Assembly: GCA_030604195.1 (NCBI GenBank)
Contig: JAUVWI010000007.1
Span: forward strand, 1-64,000
DNA: 64,000 nt
Direction: 5' to 3'
Origin: Spirochaetales bacterium
GTDB taxonomy: Bacteria > Spirochaetota > Spirochaetia > SZUA-6 > DRHE01
Positions 17,953 through 26,881 of this stretch are shown piece after piece. Both the position numbers and the translations under genes were made by a program. The notes beneath the pieces are model-generated. The model worked only from the letters and a program-made list of their open reading frames with translations, was not told the DNA's origin and did no database searches. The first letter of the stretch is position 1. Every line of letters begins with the position of its first letter.

Positions 17953-18708
17953 ATGCTATCAGTAAGAAATGTTAGCAAACATTTCGGGGGGCTTAAAGCT
18001 CTTCAAAGCGTCAATATTAATATTGAAGAGGGACAGATCCACGGTATTATCGGTCCGAATGGTTCGGGTAAAACAACCTTATTTAACTGTATCAGTGGTT
18101 TGCTGCCCCTTACCGACGGAAAAATATTTCTTGACTCTGAAGAAATTACCGGATTAAAAGCGCACGTAATAGCAAATAAAGGCATACGAAGAACCTTTCA
18201 GTCAGGAACATTAGTAGCTTCACTGACTGTTCTTGAAAATATTATGAGTGGTCTCTTTGATTTTGCCGCAAATGACATTGGCGACACTTTTTTCAAAGCC
18301 CCATTTTCAAAATCAAAAATAGAGAAAGAACTCGAAGCCAAGGCTTATGATATTTTAGATATTCTTGACATGAAAGATTCAGCTGACCGATGGGCTGGCG
18401 ATCTTGTCTGGGCGGAAAGGCAATTTATACAGATTGCCCGTGCCGTAGTATCTAAGCCTAAAATCCTCCTGCTGGACGAACCTGCATCGGGAATGGGATT
18501 AGCAGGTAAAAAAATTGTTGCTGAGCTTATTAAAAGAATCCGTGATATGGGAATAACCATAGTTGTAGTAAGTCATGATATGAAAATGTTGATGAAAGTT
18601 GCCGAATGGGTAACGGTTCTCAATTTTGGTGAAAAGATCAGCGAGGGCATTCCGGAAAGAATACAGAAAGACCCTGTAGTTCAGGAGGCGTATCTTGGCA
18701 CAAACTAA
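17953..18708 (+). CDS. livG: branched-chain amino acid-type ABC transporter ATP-binding protein (LivG-like)
   Basis: 251 residues. It has Walker A GPNGSGKT, GIRRTFQSGTLVASLTVLENI (LivG-type Q-loop region), Walker B ILLLDEPASGM and H-loop VVSHDMK. The ABC signature is unusual: where LivG proteins read roughly LxYGxQRxLEIARA, this one has LVWAERQFIQIARA, with alanine instead of the conserved glycine. It is first in a G-F-H-M-J operon for import of branched-chain amino acids, short amides or urea. Ribosome site AGGAAAA precedes ATG. The next gene starts inside its 3' end. Confidence 0.85.
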   Translation: MLSVRNVSKHFGGLKALQSVNINIEEGQIHGIIGPNGSGKTTLFNCISGLLPLTDGKIFLDSEEITGLKAHVIANKGIRRTFQSGTLVASLTVLENIMSGLFDFAANDIGDTFFKAPFSKSKIEKELEAKAYDILDILDMKDSADRWAGDLVWAERQFIQIARAVVSKPKILLLDEPASGMGLAGKKIVAELIKRIRDMGITIVVVSHDMKMLMKVAEWVTVLNFGEKISEGIPERIQKDPVVQEAYLGTN

Positions 18709-19414
18709 CAACAATATTCTGAAGGTCAATAACCTTTGTGTCTCCTATGGACATATACAGGCCCTGAAGAATGTCAGCATAGAGGTAAATTCCGGGGAGA
18801 TAGTTGTTCTTGTGGGCGCAAACGGAGCGGGAAAAACAACGCTACTTGAAGCAATCCTTGGCAGTAACCCCGTGGAAAGGGGTGAAATACTTTTTTTTGG
18901 ACGCTCTATTGTAAATAACTCTATTGATAAAAATGTACGCACAGGGATATGTCTTGTTCCTGAGGGACGCGGTGTTTTTTCAATGATGACAGTTTCCGAT
19001 AATCTGCTTCTGGGCGCTCACCATAATCTCCATGGCGTGGACAAGCAGCTGGATAGAATATATGAGTGGTTCCCGATACTCTCTGAGCGCAGTGATCAAA
19101 TTGCCGGAACCCTAAGCGGTGGTGAAAGACAGATGCTTGCTATTGGCAGAGCTTTAATGTCTTCCCCTAAGCTGATCCTTGTTGATGAACCCTCCATCGG
19201 GCTGGCGCCAAAAATTGTAAATGATATCTTTGATATTTTAGTGGATCTCAATAAGAAGGGCTACTCAATACTCCTTTCAGAGCAAAATGCATATAAAGCT
19301 TTAAAGTGCGGCCATCGCGGCTATGTATTAGAAACGGGGAATATTGTCCTGGAAGGCACTGCAGAAGAGCTGCTTAATAACACCGGTGTTCGTGAAGCAT
19401 ATTTGGGAGCATAA
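18695..19414 (+). CDS. livF: branched-chain amino acid-type ABC transporter ATP-binding protein (LivF-like)
   Basis: 239 residues with Walker A GANGAGKTTLLEAI, CLVPEGRGVFSMMTVSDNLLLGA (LivF hallmark), signature LSGGERQMLAIGRALM, Walker B LILVDEPSIGLAP and SEQN in the H-loop position. The start is TTG, supported by AGGAGG six bases upstream, and overlaps livG by 14 bases. It forms the ATPase dimer with LivG. Confidence 0.88.
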   Translation: MAQTNNNILKVNNLCVSYGHIQALKNVSIEVNSGEIVVLVGANGAGKTTLLEAILGSNPVERGEILFFGRSIVNNSIDKNVRTGICLVPEGRGVFSMMTVSDNLLLGAHHNLHGVDKQLDRIYEWFPILSERSDQIAGTLSGGERQMLAIGRALMSSPKLILVDEPSIGLAPKIVNDIFDILVDLNKKGYSILLSEQNAYKALKCGHRGYVLETGNIVLEGTAEELLNNTGVREAYLGA

Positions 19415-19417
19415 TAA

Positions 19418-20311
19418 ATGGATATTTTTGTGGCACAGATAATCAACGGTCTCTCTTTGGGAAGCATCTATGTTTTACTGGTAACCGGCTTTAATCTTCT
19501 GCTTTTGGTGGCCTTGATAATTCATTTTTCTTTTCCCGTAACTGTTGTATTTTCTATGTATGTAATCTGGTCAGTATTGCAAATTACCGGTAACAATCTT
19601 ATCCTGGGAATTTTGGCGGGCCTTATTTCAGCCATCCTGCTTAATATTATTTCCGCGCCCATGTTTCAGCAGGTAATGAAAAAAAGGGGCGAAGTGGATA
19701 TAAATGCCACAATGGTAATGTCCCTGGGTATGGGTATGATTATTACCGATCTTCTATCCCACGAATTTAACGAGGGATTCCCCATAGCTTTCCCGAATCA
19801 GCTTACAGGCAGAGGCCATGGAGCATTTATTCAGTTTGGCCTGGTCAGTATTTCCTATGGACAGGTAGTAACTCTGTTAATAGGAATTGTAGTGGTTTTA
19901 GGATTATTCTGGCTGCTCTATAAAACGCGGACAGGAAGGGCCTTCCGCGCAATTGCCGAGGATCCCAATGATGCAAAACTTGTCGGCATACCAATTCTAA
20001 AGACAGGCATCCAGAGTTATGCGCTTACCGGGATTCTGGGCGGTTTGACTGCCTTACTTTTATCAGTGTTGATTGGATCAGCTTCCCCGGGAATGGGAGA
20101 TCAGCTGGCACATAAAGTGCTTGCGGTTTCAATTATTGCCGGACTCGGCAATTTAAAAGGAGGCCTGGTAATTGGACTTCTGCTGGGAATTCTGGAAGCT
20201 ATTGTTCAAGGATATTTTTCCGGAACCTGGTCCAATTCTATTGCCTTTATTGTTATGCTTATTGTAATCCTGGCAAAACCCAAAGGGGTCTTTGGTACTA
20301 TATTCAGCTAA
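19418..20311 (+). CDS. livH: branched-chain amino acid-type ABC transporter permease (LivH-like)
   Basis: 297 residues with eight or so hydrophobic helices. LivH motifs are IINGLSLGSIYVLL at the N-terminus, RAIAEDPNDAKLVGI (cytoplasmic coupling loop) and GLGNLKGGLVIGLLLGILEAI. It makes the channel with LivM. GGGAG lies eight bases before ATG. In urea-type (UrtB) proteins the same fold occurs, so the solute is not fixed by the permease alone. Confidence 0.85.
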   Translation: MDIFVAQIINGLSLGSIYVLLVTGFNLLLLVALIIHFSFPVTVVFSMYVIWSVLQITGNNLILGILAGLISAILLNIISAPMFQQVMKKRGEVDINATMVMSLGMGMIITDLLSHEFNEGFPIAFPNQLTGRGHGAFIQFGLVSISYGQVVTLLIGIVVVLGLFWLLYKTRTGRAFRAIAEDPNDAKLVGIPILKTGIQSYALTGILGGLTALLLSVLIGSASPGMGDQLAHKVLAVSIIAGLGNLKGGLVIGLLLGILEAIVQGYFSGTWSNSIAFIVMLIVILAKPKGVFGTIFS

Positions 20312-20329
20312 AACAAGGAGGATCGTGTT

Positions 20330-21193
20330 TTGTCCTTACCAATGTATTATTTTCTGGCAATTACAGCTATTTATATTCTAATGACCTGGTCTCTTTACCT
20401 TCCCTACCGTGTAGGACAGCTCCACTTTATGACAATTGCCAATATGGCTATTTCCGGATATTTTGGGGCCTACGCAATTTTATACTGGGGATGGCCTTTT
20501 ACTCTTGTTTTTATTTCCGGGATTCTTCTATCAGCTCTTATTGGTTTTCTTACCTCTCTGGCCATAGGCGATGCTCCCTGTTTTGCTGTAGTTATTGTCG
20601 GTTTTACCTTTATATACATTACAAAAACCGTCATTGAGAATACCGGGGCTCTTGGCAGCACCATGGGGCTCTTTGGACTTCCCACACTTGATAATACAGT
20701 GTTTTTGCTTACTGCCTATACCTTTATTGTTATTGTCGGCTTCTTCATTTACCGTTTCGACCACTCCCGGCTGGGACGGGCAGCTTCTACCATTTTTACT
20801 AATCAGGAACTTGCAGTCTCCTTTGGCGTTAACACTAAAAATATGGGAATTATGCTGCAAACAGCGGGAAGCGCCCTTGGCGGCGCCGGCGGGGTTCTTT
20901 ATATGTACATAATGGGAAATTTGTCGCCAAATCATTTTACCTTCCATCTTGTAGGGATATGCATGACAATGCTTTTCATCGGCGGTTATTCCACCATGTG
21001 GGGTACGGTATTGGCAGCTCCCCTTCTATGGGGCATTCCCCTTTTATTTCCTGCTGCTGTTGCTTCATGGAACATAATTATTTACGGAGTTCTGTTGATA
21101 TCAGTTCTGCTGCTTAAGCCGGAAGGTATAGTAACCAGAGCTTTTGTTCATCGAATTGAAAATAAATTATTACGCCTGTCAGGCGTAAAATAA
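20330..21193 (+). CDS. livM: branched-chain amino acid-type ABC transporter permease (LivM-like)
   Basis: 287 residues, about eight membrane helices. The LivM coupling motif is present as SRLGRAASTIFTNQELAVSFGVNTKNMGI, and the C-terminal glycine-rich helix GGYSTMWGTVLAAPLLWGIP matches the family. The start is TTG at 20330, chosen because AAGGAGG ends eight bases upstream; the next ATG is four codons later. It lacks the N-terminal extension of E. coli LivM. Confidence 0.82.
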   Translation: MSLPMYYFLAITAIYILMTWSLYLPYRVGQLHFMTIANMAISGYFGAYAILYWGWPFTLVFISGILLSALIGFLTSLAIGDAPCFAVVIVGFTFIYITKTVIENTGALGSTMGLFGLPTLDNTVFLLTAYTFIVIVGFFIYRFDHSRLGRAASTIFTNQELAVSFGVNTKNMGIMLQTAGSALGGAGGVLYMYIMGNLSPNHFTFHLVGICMTMLFIGGYSTMWGTVLAAPLLWGIPLLFPAAVASWNIIIYGVLLISVLLLKPEGIVTRAFVHRIENKLLRLSGVK

Positions 21194-21209
21194 ATACTAA
21201 GGAGTTAAT

Positions 21210-22391
21210 ATGAAGAAAATTATATTTCTTCTAATGATTTTGATGGTTATTCTTACATCATTTTCATTCGCAGCCGGCCAAAAGGAAGCTGCCGGACAAG
21301 AGTATGTTGAGGAATGGGAAATCCCCTTTCTTAACTGTTTAACAGGTCCAATTGCCAGTATCGGCGAGTATCTGCAGTGGGGTGCGGAAAGAGCCGCCTA
21401 TGAGATCAATGAAGCAGGCGGAATTGCCGGTAAACCGGTAAAGATTATCGGGGTTGATACCGGGATGAGTCCGGAAAAGGGCACTGTAGAGATGGCAAAA
21501 ATTTCTGAAAAAGCCCTGGTTGCCCTCGGACCCGTTCCGGAACCGGTAATAATGGCAGCCATGCCTATTGCTGTAAAGAAGGGTCTTTTTTCCTTTACAG
21601 CAACCACCTCCTATGAATATGCTGAGAAATTCTTTCCCTGGTCGATTTCCTGGTTTCCTCCGACCGAGCAAAGGCTGGGAGCAATAATTACCGCCTGGGC
21701 AAAAAAGCGTCCCGAGATGAAAAACGTGGTACAGTTTGTTGAGAACTACGGGCCATGGCCGGGAATGGCCGCAGCTCATGTTAAGGGTTTAAAAGATGCA
21801 GGAATTACTGCAGTGGACGACATAGATGTGCCAGGCGATGCCGTAACTTTTGGCCCTCTGGCGGTAAAGACTCTGGCAAAGAAACCCGATTCAATTATTT
21901 TTGTCTGTAATGCAGAAAAAGTTGCTAAATTGATCCTTGAGTTGAGAGACAGGGGCTGGACGGATAATTCAAAATTCCTCATTTTCTCCAGCGCTGACGA
22001 CGGCGCTCTCTATACCACGGGCGGAGATAACATAAACGGTTCTTTGATTTATAATTACGTTGATCCGAACCTGGATACTCCACGCTGGGCAGCATTCAGA
22101 CAGGCTTTTAAAGATGACCATGAGGGCATGGAACCTTTCAGCCTTTCTCCCAATTACTATGATGCAGTTTATATGATCAAGAGAGCTATTGAAGATCTCG
22201 GGATTACCGGCGCTCCGGCAAAGTTGGCCGAAGAGAGAAAAGCAATTGCCGATTACTGCAGAAATATACAGAAATTTGACGGTCTTTTCTTTGAATGGAC
22301 AAACAAAGACGGCGTTCCCACAGATAAGCCGGTATTTATCTTTGAGATCCAGAGCGGAAAGAAAATTCTTGTTGAAACAATAAAAGGGTAA
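21210..22391 (+). CDS. branched-chain amino acid-type ABC transporter substrate-binding protein (LivJ-like)
   Basis: 393 residues. The signal peptide (MKKIIFLLMILMVILTSFSFA) is followed by AGQKEAAGQEYV with no lipobox cysteine. The mature part has the Peripla_BP_6 start EEWEIPFLNCLTGPIASIGEYLQWGAERAAYEINEAGGIAGKPVKI, the usual LivJ/K/AmiC opening. The ligand could be a branched-chain amino acid, an amide or urea. It is the last gene of the operon and is followed after eight bases by a strong terminator. AAGGAG precedes ATG. Confidence 0.88.
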   Translation: MKKIIFLLMILMVILTSFSFAAGQKEAAGQEYVEEWEIPFLNCLTGPIASIGEYLQWGAERAAYEINEAGGIAGKPVKIIGVDTGMSPEKGTVEMAKISEKALVALGPVPEPVIMAAMPIAVKKGLFSFTATTSYEYAEKFFPWSISWFPPTEQRLGAIITAWAKKRPEMKNVVQFVENYGPWPGMAAAHVKGLKDAGITAVDDIDVPGDAVTFGPLAVKTLAKKPDSIIFVCNAEKVAKLILELRDRGWTDNSKFLIFSSADDGALYTTGGDNINGSLIYNYVDPNLDTPRWAAFRQAFKDDHEGMEPFSLSPNYYDAVYMIKRAIEDLGITGAPAKLAEERKAIADYCRNIQKFDGLFFEWTNKDGVPTDKPVFIFEIQSGKKILVETIKG

Positions 22392-22399
22392 TTTTCCAT

Positions 22400-22438
22400 A
22401 ACAGCTGTCCTTTAACCGGGACAGCTGTTCTTTCTTTT
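22400..22438 (+). terminator. rho-independent terminator of the Liv operon
   Basis: AACAGCTGTCC (22400-22410) pairs perfectly with GGACAGCTGTT (22419-22429) over 11 bp with an 8-base loop, followed by CTTTCTTTT. On the opposite strand no T-run follows, so it acts on the plus strand only. Confidence 0.9.
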
Positions 22439-22486
22439 AATAACAGACTGTCAAATAGAATCTCGTTAGTTTTCCTGATAATTCCC

Positions 22487-23041
22487 TTAAATCATTTCCC
22501 ATTCGGCGCTATTCAATAAACTTTTAAGGAACTGAATATCAGCGTAATCGGCGCTGTTCTTATCCTTACGGCTCTCTTTAAGGACAAGCAGATCCTCAAT
22601 AGAGGCAACGAGGATAAAAAAATCATCCATGGGAATCTCTCTGGCACTTTCCTTCAATCTCATTACCGGGATACTCAACTCAAAGAGGTAATCAACCTGG
22701 GTGGTAATGTCTATGTTTTTTAAAGGAATACCCAGGGTGCCGGGTTTTTGCTCATAGCCGATAAAACTGGCAGATCCGCTTTTACTCTCCCTTATCCATT
22801 CCTTCGCTTCAAGCGCAGATAACTGCACAAATGCGTAATCATTCTCTACTGCCGTCACCAGGCAGTAACCATGCTCATACATCAAATCGGTAACTATATC
22901 GATATCCAGGGTTCTGATGGCAAGGTCAAGATCATGGGTCACTCTCGGGCTGTTATATAAACGCATCGCAATTCCGCCAATAAGAATTGCAGTTATACCG
23001 TTGTCATACAAAAGCCGCAAGAGCTGCTTCTTATCAGCCAT
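22487..23041 (-). CDS. MNT/AbiEii-like nucleotidyltransferase
   Basis: About 184 residues from the preferred ATG at 23041 (MADKKQLLRLL). The nucleotidyltransferase core is visible as ILIGGIAMRLYNSPRVTHDLDLAI, that is GG followed by a DxD pair (HDLDLA), the metal site of the polymerase-beta-like fold. A later acidic residue in KNIDITTQVDYLFE could be the third ligand. The ORF track uses GTG 23125, but that start lacks a ribosome site. At 23041 the ATGGCTGA overlaps the stop of a 56-residue ORF, the usual coupling of toxin-antitoxin-like or small operon pairs. Relatives act as AbiEii/MenT-type toxins or as MNT antitoxins that AMPylate partners; which applies here is unknown. Confidence 0.7.
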   Translation of the reverse strand: MADKKQLLRLLYDNGITAILIGGIAMRLYNSPRVTHDLDLAIRTLDIDIVTDLMYEHGYCLVTAVENDYAFVQLSALEAKEWIRESKSGSASFIGYEQKPGTLGIPLKNIDITTQVDYLFELSIPVMRLKESAREIPMDDFFILVASIEDLLVLKESRKDKNSADYADIQFLKSLLNSAEWEMI

Positions 23042-23204
23042 TGCTTCTTTTAAGGTATTTTTTCCTGAGATAATAGAGCGCATATTGGGGATTGAGCTCC
23101 AATAGAAAACGTGATTCTTTTTCACATAAATCGATTTTTAAGGAAGGAGAGATGTTTTTTAAGGTTTCGATCTGAAGTCTACGGGATATATCCTCTGCTT
23201 GCAT
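23034..23204 (-). CDS. 56-residue protein coupled to the nucleotidyltransferase
   Basis: Too short for the ORF track; found by reading the minus strand. ATG at 23204, TGA at 23036-23034. The product begins MQAEDISRRLQIETLKN and ends RKKYLKRSNG. It is helical and charged, with a basic tail, and has one cysteine. It overlaps the nucleotidyltransferase start by eight bases. A promoter (TTGACA-17-CATAAT) sits 40 bases upstream, which supports expression. The ribosome site is weak (GGTG). No family is recognised. Its place suggests a partner protein, for example an antitoxin or substrate of the nucleotidyltransferase (inference). Confidence 0.55.
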   Translation of the reverse strand: MQAEDISRRLQIETLKNISPSLKIDLCEKESRFLLELNPQYALYYLRKKYLKRSNG

Positions 23205-23244
23205 TGCCTGACACCGCCTTGGCTGACTTCTACTAATGAAATAA

Positions 23245-23273
23245 ATTATGGATTACAGAATAGCGCCTGTCAA
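23245..23273 (-). promoter_or_regulatory. promoter of the small ORF / nucleotidyltransferase pair
   Basis: Minus strand TTGACA (23273-23268), 17 bp, CATAAT (23250-23245). The predicted start is near 23238, about 34 bases before the ATG of the 56-residue ORF. Confidence 0.55.
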
Positions 23274-23536
23274 GCAGCGCTTTCTCTTTCACGACAAAGT
23301 ACCATACAGAAATCCCCTATTTCGGCTTCTTCATTTCAGGGGAAGGCCTGTAACCTATGATGATATCATTATAACAGGCAAGGATCAGTAAATCGGGATA
23401 GTGGCAGCTGATCAGAATGCTATTTTACCTGTTCAATTTTAATGCTATTACCTTCGAAATCTTGCGCTTCAGCGCAATAATAATCAAGTCCAACGACCGG
23501 AAATATTGTGTCGGACTTTTACTTATAATATTTTGG
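23274..23536. other. non-coding gap with three inverted repeats
   Basis: No gene is seen between the nucleotidyltransferase promoter and the PepF promoter. The stretch holds GCCTGT...ACAGGC (23346-23351 / 23374-23379) enclosing the palindrome ATGATATCAT (23360-23369). It also holds a perfect hairpin TTGCGC-TTCA-GCGCAA (23462-23477) and a dyad AAGTCC...GGACTT (23486-23491 / 23513-23518). None has a clear T-run. Confidence 0.4.
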
Positions 23537-23566
23537 TTGCGCATGTAACCTTCGTTGGGCTATACT
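23537..23566 (+). promoter_or_regulatory. promoter of pepF
   Basis: TTGCGC (23537-23542), 18 bp, TATACT (23561-23566). The predicted start near 23573 leaves a 20-base leader containing GGAGG before the ATG at 23593. This also argues against the longer ORF start at 23506. Confidence 0.55.
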
Positions 23567-23592
23567 CCGCCAATCAGGAGGATTACACCAAG

Positions 23593-25380
23593 ATGAATGA
23601 AATAAAATATTCCGGAGCCGAAGAGGTTGCCTGGGACTTAAGCGATCTCTATGATTCTACAAGTGACCCGAATATCGACCGTGACCTTGATCGGGCTGAC
23701 CGTAAAGCAAAAAAGCTTGCTGCAGAATATAAGGGCAGAATTCCCGAACTAACCGCAGAAGAGATGTTAAAACTTCTGCAGCGCTACGAGGAGATCCTGG
23801 AACTATCCGGGAAAGCTGCGACTTACGCCTATCTCTCCTGGTCCACCAATACCGGAATAGCTGAGCGCGGCGCCCTGCTTCAGAAAAACACCGAGCGTTC
23901 ATCAAGGCTGTATCAGGAACTCCTCTTTATTGAACTTGAGTGGGCCAAGGCTCTGGAGGATGAAGCCCGGAAGCTGATGGATGATCCTAAATTAGCTCAT
24001 TACCGCCATAAACTTGAAGTTACCAGGCGTTTTCGCCCCTACCTTCTAAGTGAAGCCGAAGAAAAAATACTGGCTGAAAAAGCGGTTACCGGTAGAAATG
24101 CCTGGACACGTTATTTCGGCGAGGTTTTGAGCAGCGCCAAATACGAACTGGATGGTGAAGCCCTGCCACAGCAGGTAATTTTAAAGAAACTCTATGATCC
24201 CGACCGGGATTTGCGGTGCCGCGCTGCCAGCGCCTTTACTCAAGGGCTGAAGCAGCTTGGTCACACCACCACTTATGTCTTCAATAATATCCTGGCCGAT
24301 AAGGCCTCTAATGACCGGCTGCGCAGCTATCCAGGCTGGATATCGGCCCGTAACCTCGATAACGAAGTCGATGATGCTACAGTTACCGCATTGATCAATG
24401 CAGTAACCTCGCGCTACGATATTGTAGCACGTTACTACCGCCTGAAGGCGGGCCTGTTGGGGCTGACGGAGCTTTTTGATTATGACCGCTATGCGCCAAT
24501 AAGTGACACAACTTCCTCCTACACCTGGGATCAGGCTAAAGAGGTAGTGCTGAAGGCCTACCAGGCCTTTCATCCAAAAATGGCGGAAATTGCCTCGCTC
24601 TTCTTTTCCAGGAAGTGGATAGATGCAGCTGTCAGCCCCGGAAAGAAGGGTGGGGCCTACAGCCACGGTGCAGTACCTTCAGTGCATCCCTATATCTTTA
24701 TCAATTTTGAGGGAAGGGCGCGCGATGTCACTACCCTGGCCCATGAGCTGGGACACGGCGTGCATCAGCACCTTGCCCGCAAACAGGGCATATTGCTTGC
24801 GGGTACACCCCTGACCACGGCTGAAACCGCTTCGGTCTTTGGTGAAATGCTTGTCTTCCAGGATCTGGTAGCCGCTGAAAAGGACCCGAAAGTCAAACTT
24901 TCCATGTTAGTCAGAAAAATAGAAGACAGCCTGGCAACAGTTTTCCGCCAGGTAGCCATGAACCGCTTTGAGGATGGCGCTCACCGGAAACGGCGTTCCC
25001 AGGGAGAATTGACAACTGAAGGTTTAAGCGAAATATGGTCAAAGACCCAGGAAGATATGTTCAAAGGCAGTGTGACCCTGACCCGGGACTACAGCCTCTG
25101 GTGGAGCTATATCCCCCACTTTATTAATGTTCCCGGCTATGTTTACGCCTATGCCTTTGGGGAGTTGCTGGTACTGGCTCTATATGCCCGTTACCAGGAA
25201 GTGGGAGCTGATTTTGCAGAGGATTATCTAAAAATGCTGTCCGCAGGCGGCGGGGTTCAGCCTGAAGAGTTGGTCAAACCGCTGGGGGTTGACCTCAAGG
25301 ATCCCGCTTTCTGGAATCAGGGTCTGGCAAGAATAGAGAGAATGGTGGCGGAAGCGGAAGTATTTTATCCTGGAAAGTAG
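23593..25380 (+). CDS. pepF: oligoendopeptidase F (M3 family)
   Basis: 595 residues from ATG 23593 (MNEIKYSGAEEVAWDL), the normal PepF length. The zinc site is TLAHELGHGVHQ (HExxH), with the third ligand Glu in TTAETASVFGEML about 25 residues later. VHPYIFINFEGRARDV precedes it as in the family. It cleaves peptides of roughly 7-17 residues in the cytoplasm. The ORF track's extra 29 residues lie upstream of the promoter and the GGAGG ribosome site and are rejected. It is monocistronic. Its 3' end overlaps the convergent cupin gene by 16 bases. It may process peptides taken up by the Dpp system nearby (inference). Confidence 0.92.
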   Translation: MNEIKYSGAEEVAWDLSDLYDSTSDPNIDRDLDRADRKAKKLAAEYKGRIPELTAEEMLKLLQRYEEILELSGKAATYAYLSWSTNTGIAERGALLQKNTERSSRLYQELLFIELEWAKALEDEARKLMDDPKLAHYRHKLEVTRRFRPYLLSEAEEKILAEKAVTGRNAWTRYFGEVLSSAKYELDGEALPQQVILKKLYDPDRDLRCRAASAFTQGLKQLGHTTTYVFNNILADKASNDRLRSYPGWISARNLDNEVDDATVTALINAVTSRYDIVARYYRLKAGLLGLTELFDYDRYAPISDTTSSYTWDQAKEVVLKAYQAFHPKMAEIASLFFSRKWIDAAVSPGKKGGAYSHGAVPSVHPYIFINFEGRARDVTTLAHELGHGVHQHLARKQGILLAGTPLTTAETASVFGEMLVFQDLVAAEKDPKVKLSMLVRKIEDSLATVFRQVAMNRFEDGAHRKRRSQGELTTEGLSEIWSKTQEDMFKGSVTLTRDYSLWWSYIPHFINVPGYVYAYAFGELLVLALYARYQEVGADFAEDYLKMLSAGGGVQPEELVKPLGVDLKDPAFWNQGLARIERMVAEAEVFYPGK

Positions 25381-25724
25381 CGCTCTTCAGTGCTCTCCGG
25401 GCTGCGGAACTCTTCTCTGATGGGAGTAAAGAAATCCCTGATAACAGCTCCGGATTCCAGTGCTCTTAGAGAATGTTTCTCTCCCGGGCTCACAAAATAG
25501 ATGTGACCGGCCTCCAGAATTTTCGCTTCACCGGCGATTATTACCTGAACTGAACCAGAGATGATCTCGCCCACCTGTTCATGGGGATGACTGTGCTCAG
25601 GAATAGCTGTGGCCGGGGCCATCTCCAGCATACTTATCATTACATTTTTTCCCCAGGCTACCCGGTGCTCTATCCCCTCTTTCAACTCCTGTACAGGCAA
25701 TTGTTCCGGAATGACATATCTCAT
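25365..25724 (-). CDS. single-domain cupin protein
   Basis: 119 residues forming one cupin beta-barrel. Motif 1 is PEHSHPHEQVGEIISG (two His and one Glu metal ligands) and motif 2 is YFVSPGEKHSLRA with the last His. Small stand-alone cupins bind a divalent metal and serve as isomerases, dioxygenases or sensors. AGGAGG precedes the ATG. It lies 26 bases after the decarboxylase beta-subunit gene start region's neighbour and upstream of no other gene on its strand, so it may be expressed alone. Function not identifiable. Confidence 0.8.
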   Translation of the reverse strand: MRYVIPEQLPVQELKEGIEHRVAWGKNVMISMLEMAPATAIPEHSHPHEQVGEIISGSVQVIIAGEAKILEAGHIYFVSPGEKHSLRALESGAVIRDFFTPIREEFRSPESTEERYFPG

Positions 25725-25750
25725 TTTATGCCTCCTATCGGCTAAATTGG

Positions 25751-26869
25751 TCAGCCCGCCATTGCCAGGAGTACGCCGGCAGCAACTGCCGAACCGATTA
25801 CTCCAGCCACGTTAGGCCCCATGGCATTCATGAGCAGGAAGTTGCTGGGATTCTCCTTCTGCCCCACTTTCTGTACAACCCTGGCAGCCATGGGCACCGC
25901 TGAAACACCTGCTGCACCGATCATGGGATTTACCTTGCCCCCCGTTAAAATGCACATCAATTTACCGAGCAGTACACCAGCTGTTGTGCCTATAGAAAAG
26001 GCGGCCAGCCCCAGAACTATAATCATTAAAGTCTTTATATTAAGAAATTCCTCAGCCGACATTTTTGAGCCAACAGCTACACCTAAGAATATGGTAACAA
26101 TATTTATAAGCTCATTCTGCGCCGTCTTTGAAAGACGCTCTACAACTCCCGCCTCACGGAAAAGGTTACCCAGCATCAACATACCGATCAAGGGTGTTGA
26201 AGCGGGAACCAGCAAAGCCGAGGCAATAGTGGTTAAGATAGGAAAGAGGATCTTGACTCTTTGAGATACCGGCTTTATCTCAGACATTACGATAACCCGC
26301 TCTTTTTTAGTAGTCAGCAAACGGATAATCGGCGGTTGAATAATCGGTACCAGGGCCATATAGGAATAAGCGGCAACTGCAATAGGCCCCAGAAGATGAT
26401 CAGCCAGACGCGCCGTTAAATAAATTGCCGTGGGGCCGTCGGCGCCGCCAATTATAGCGATGGATGCAGCTTCATTAAAGGGAAAACCAAGCGCCCTGGC
26501 TCCCAGCAGGGTACCGAAAATACCGAACTGGGCAGCAGCGCCCAGTAGAAAGGTCTGCGGCTTGGATAGTAGAGGACCGAAATCAGTCATGGCTCCCACA
26601 CCCAGAAAGATCAACGGCGGAAAGATGCCTGCTTTGATACCAAAATAGAAATAATGGAGCAACCCATCAGCCTCCATCAGTCCGGCCAGCGGCATATTTA
26701 CTAAAATTGCTCCAAAGCCAATGGGTACTAAAAGCAGGGGCTCATATTCTTTGGCAATCCCCAGATAGATCAAAAGACCCCCGATTCCAACCATCAGCAC
26801 ATTTGGCCAGGTCAGGGCGGAAATACCAGTACTCTCAAAAAAACTCAACAACAGCTGCACAACGCTCAT
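25751..26869 (-). CDS. sodium-translocating decarboxylase, beta subunit
   Basis: 372 residues, very hydrophobic, matching OadB/MmdB/GcdB. Seen: [44 protein letters not shown] at the N-terminus, the GGADGPTAI motif with the Asp essential for Na+ transport (about residue 142), and [16 protein letters not shown] with [18 protein letters not shown] near the end. It decarboxylates carboxybiotin and moves Na+ outward. It is the last gene of the alpha-delta-gamma-beta operon, 12 bases after the biotin subunit. Confidence 0.93.
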   Translation of the reverse strand: MSVVQLLLSFFESTGISALTWPNVLMVGIGGLLIYLGIAKEYEPLLLVPIGFGAILVNMPLAGLMEADGLLHYFYFGIKAGIFPPLIFLGVGAMTDFGPLLSKPQTFLLGAAAQFGIFGTLLGARALGFPFNEAASIAIIGGADGPTAIYLTARLADHLLGPIAVAAYSYMALVPIIQPPIIRLLTTKKERVIVMSEIKPVSQRVKILFPILTTIASALLVPASTPLIGMLMLGNLFREAGVVERLSKTAQNELINIVTIFLGVAVGSKMSAEEFLNIKTLMIIVLGLAAFSIGTTAGVLLGKLMCILTGGKVNPMIGAAGVSAVPMAARVVQKVGQKENPSNFLLMNAMGPNVAGVIGSAVAAGVLLAMAG

Positions 26870-26881
26870 TAGTCTTTCCCC

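Noticed and set aside
23042-23125. GTG start of the nucleotidyltransferase
   Set aside because: No ribosome site, and a coupled 56-residue ORF covers the same bases in another frame.
23152-23175. Plus-strand mini-ORF after AAGGAAGGAGAG
   Set aside because: Only seven codons (MFFKVSI), inside the coding region of the minus-strand small ORF; taken as chance.
23506-23592. N-terminal extension of PepF in the ORF track
   Set aside because: The stretch contains the promoter and the GGAGG ribosome site; the family starts at the ATG at 23593.
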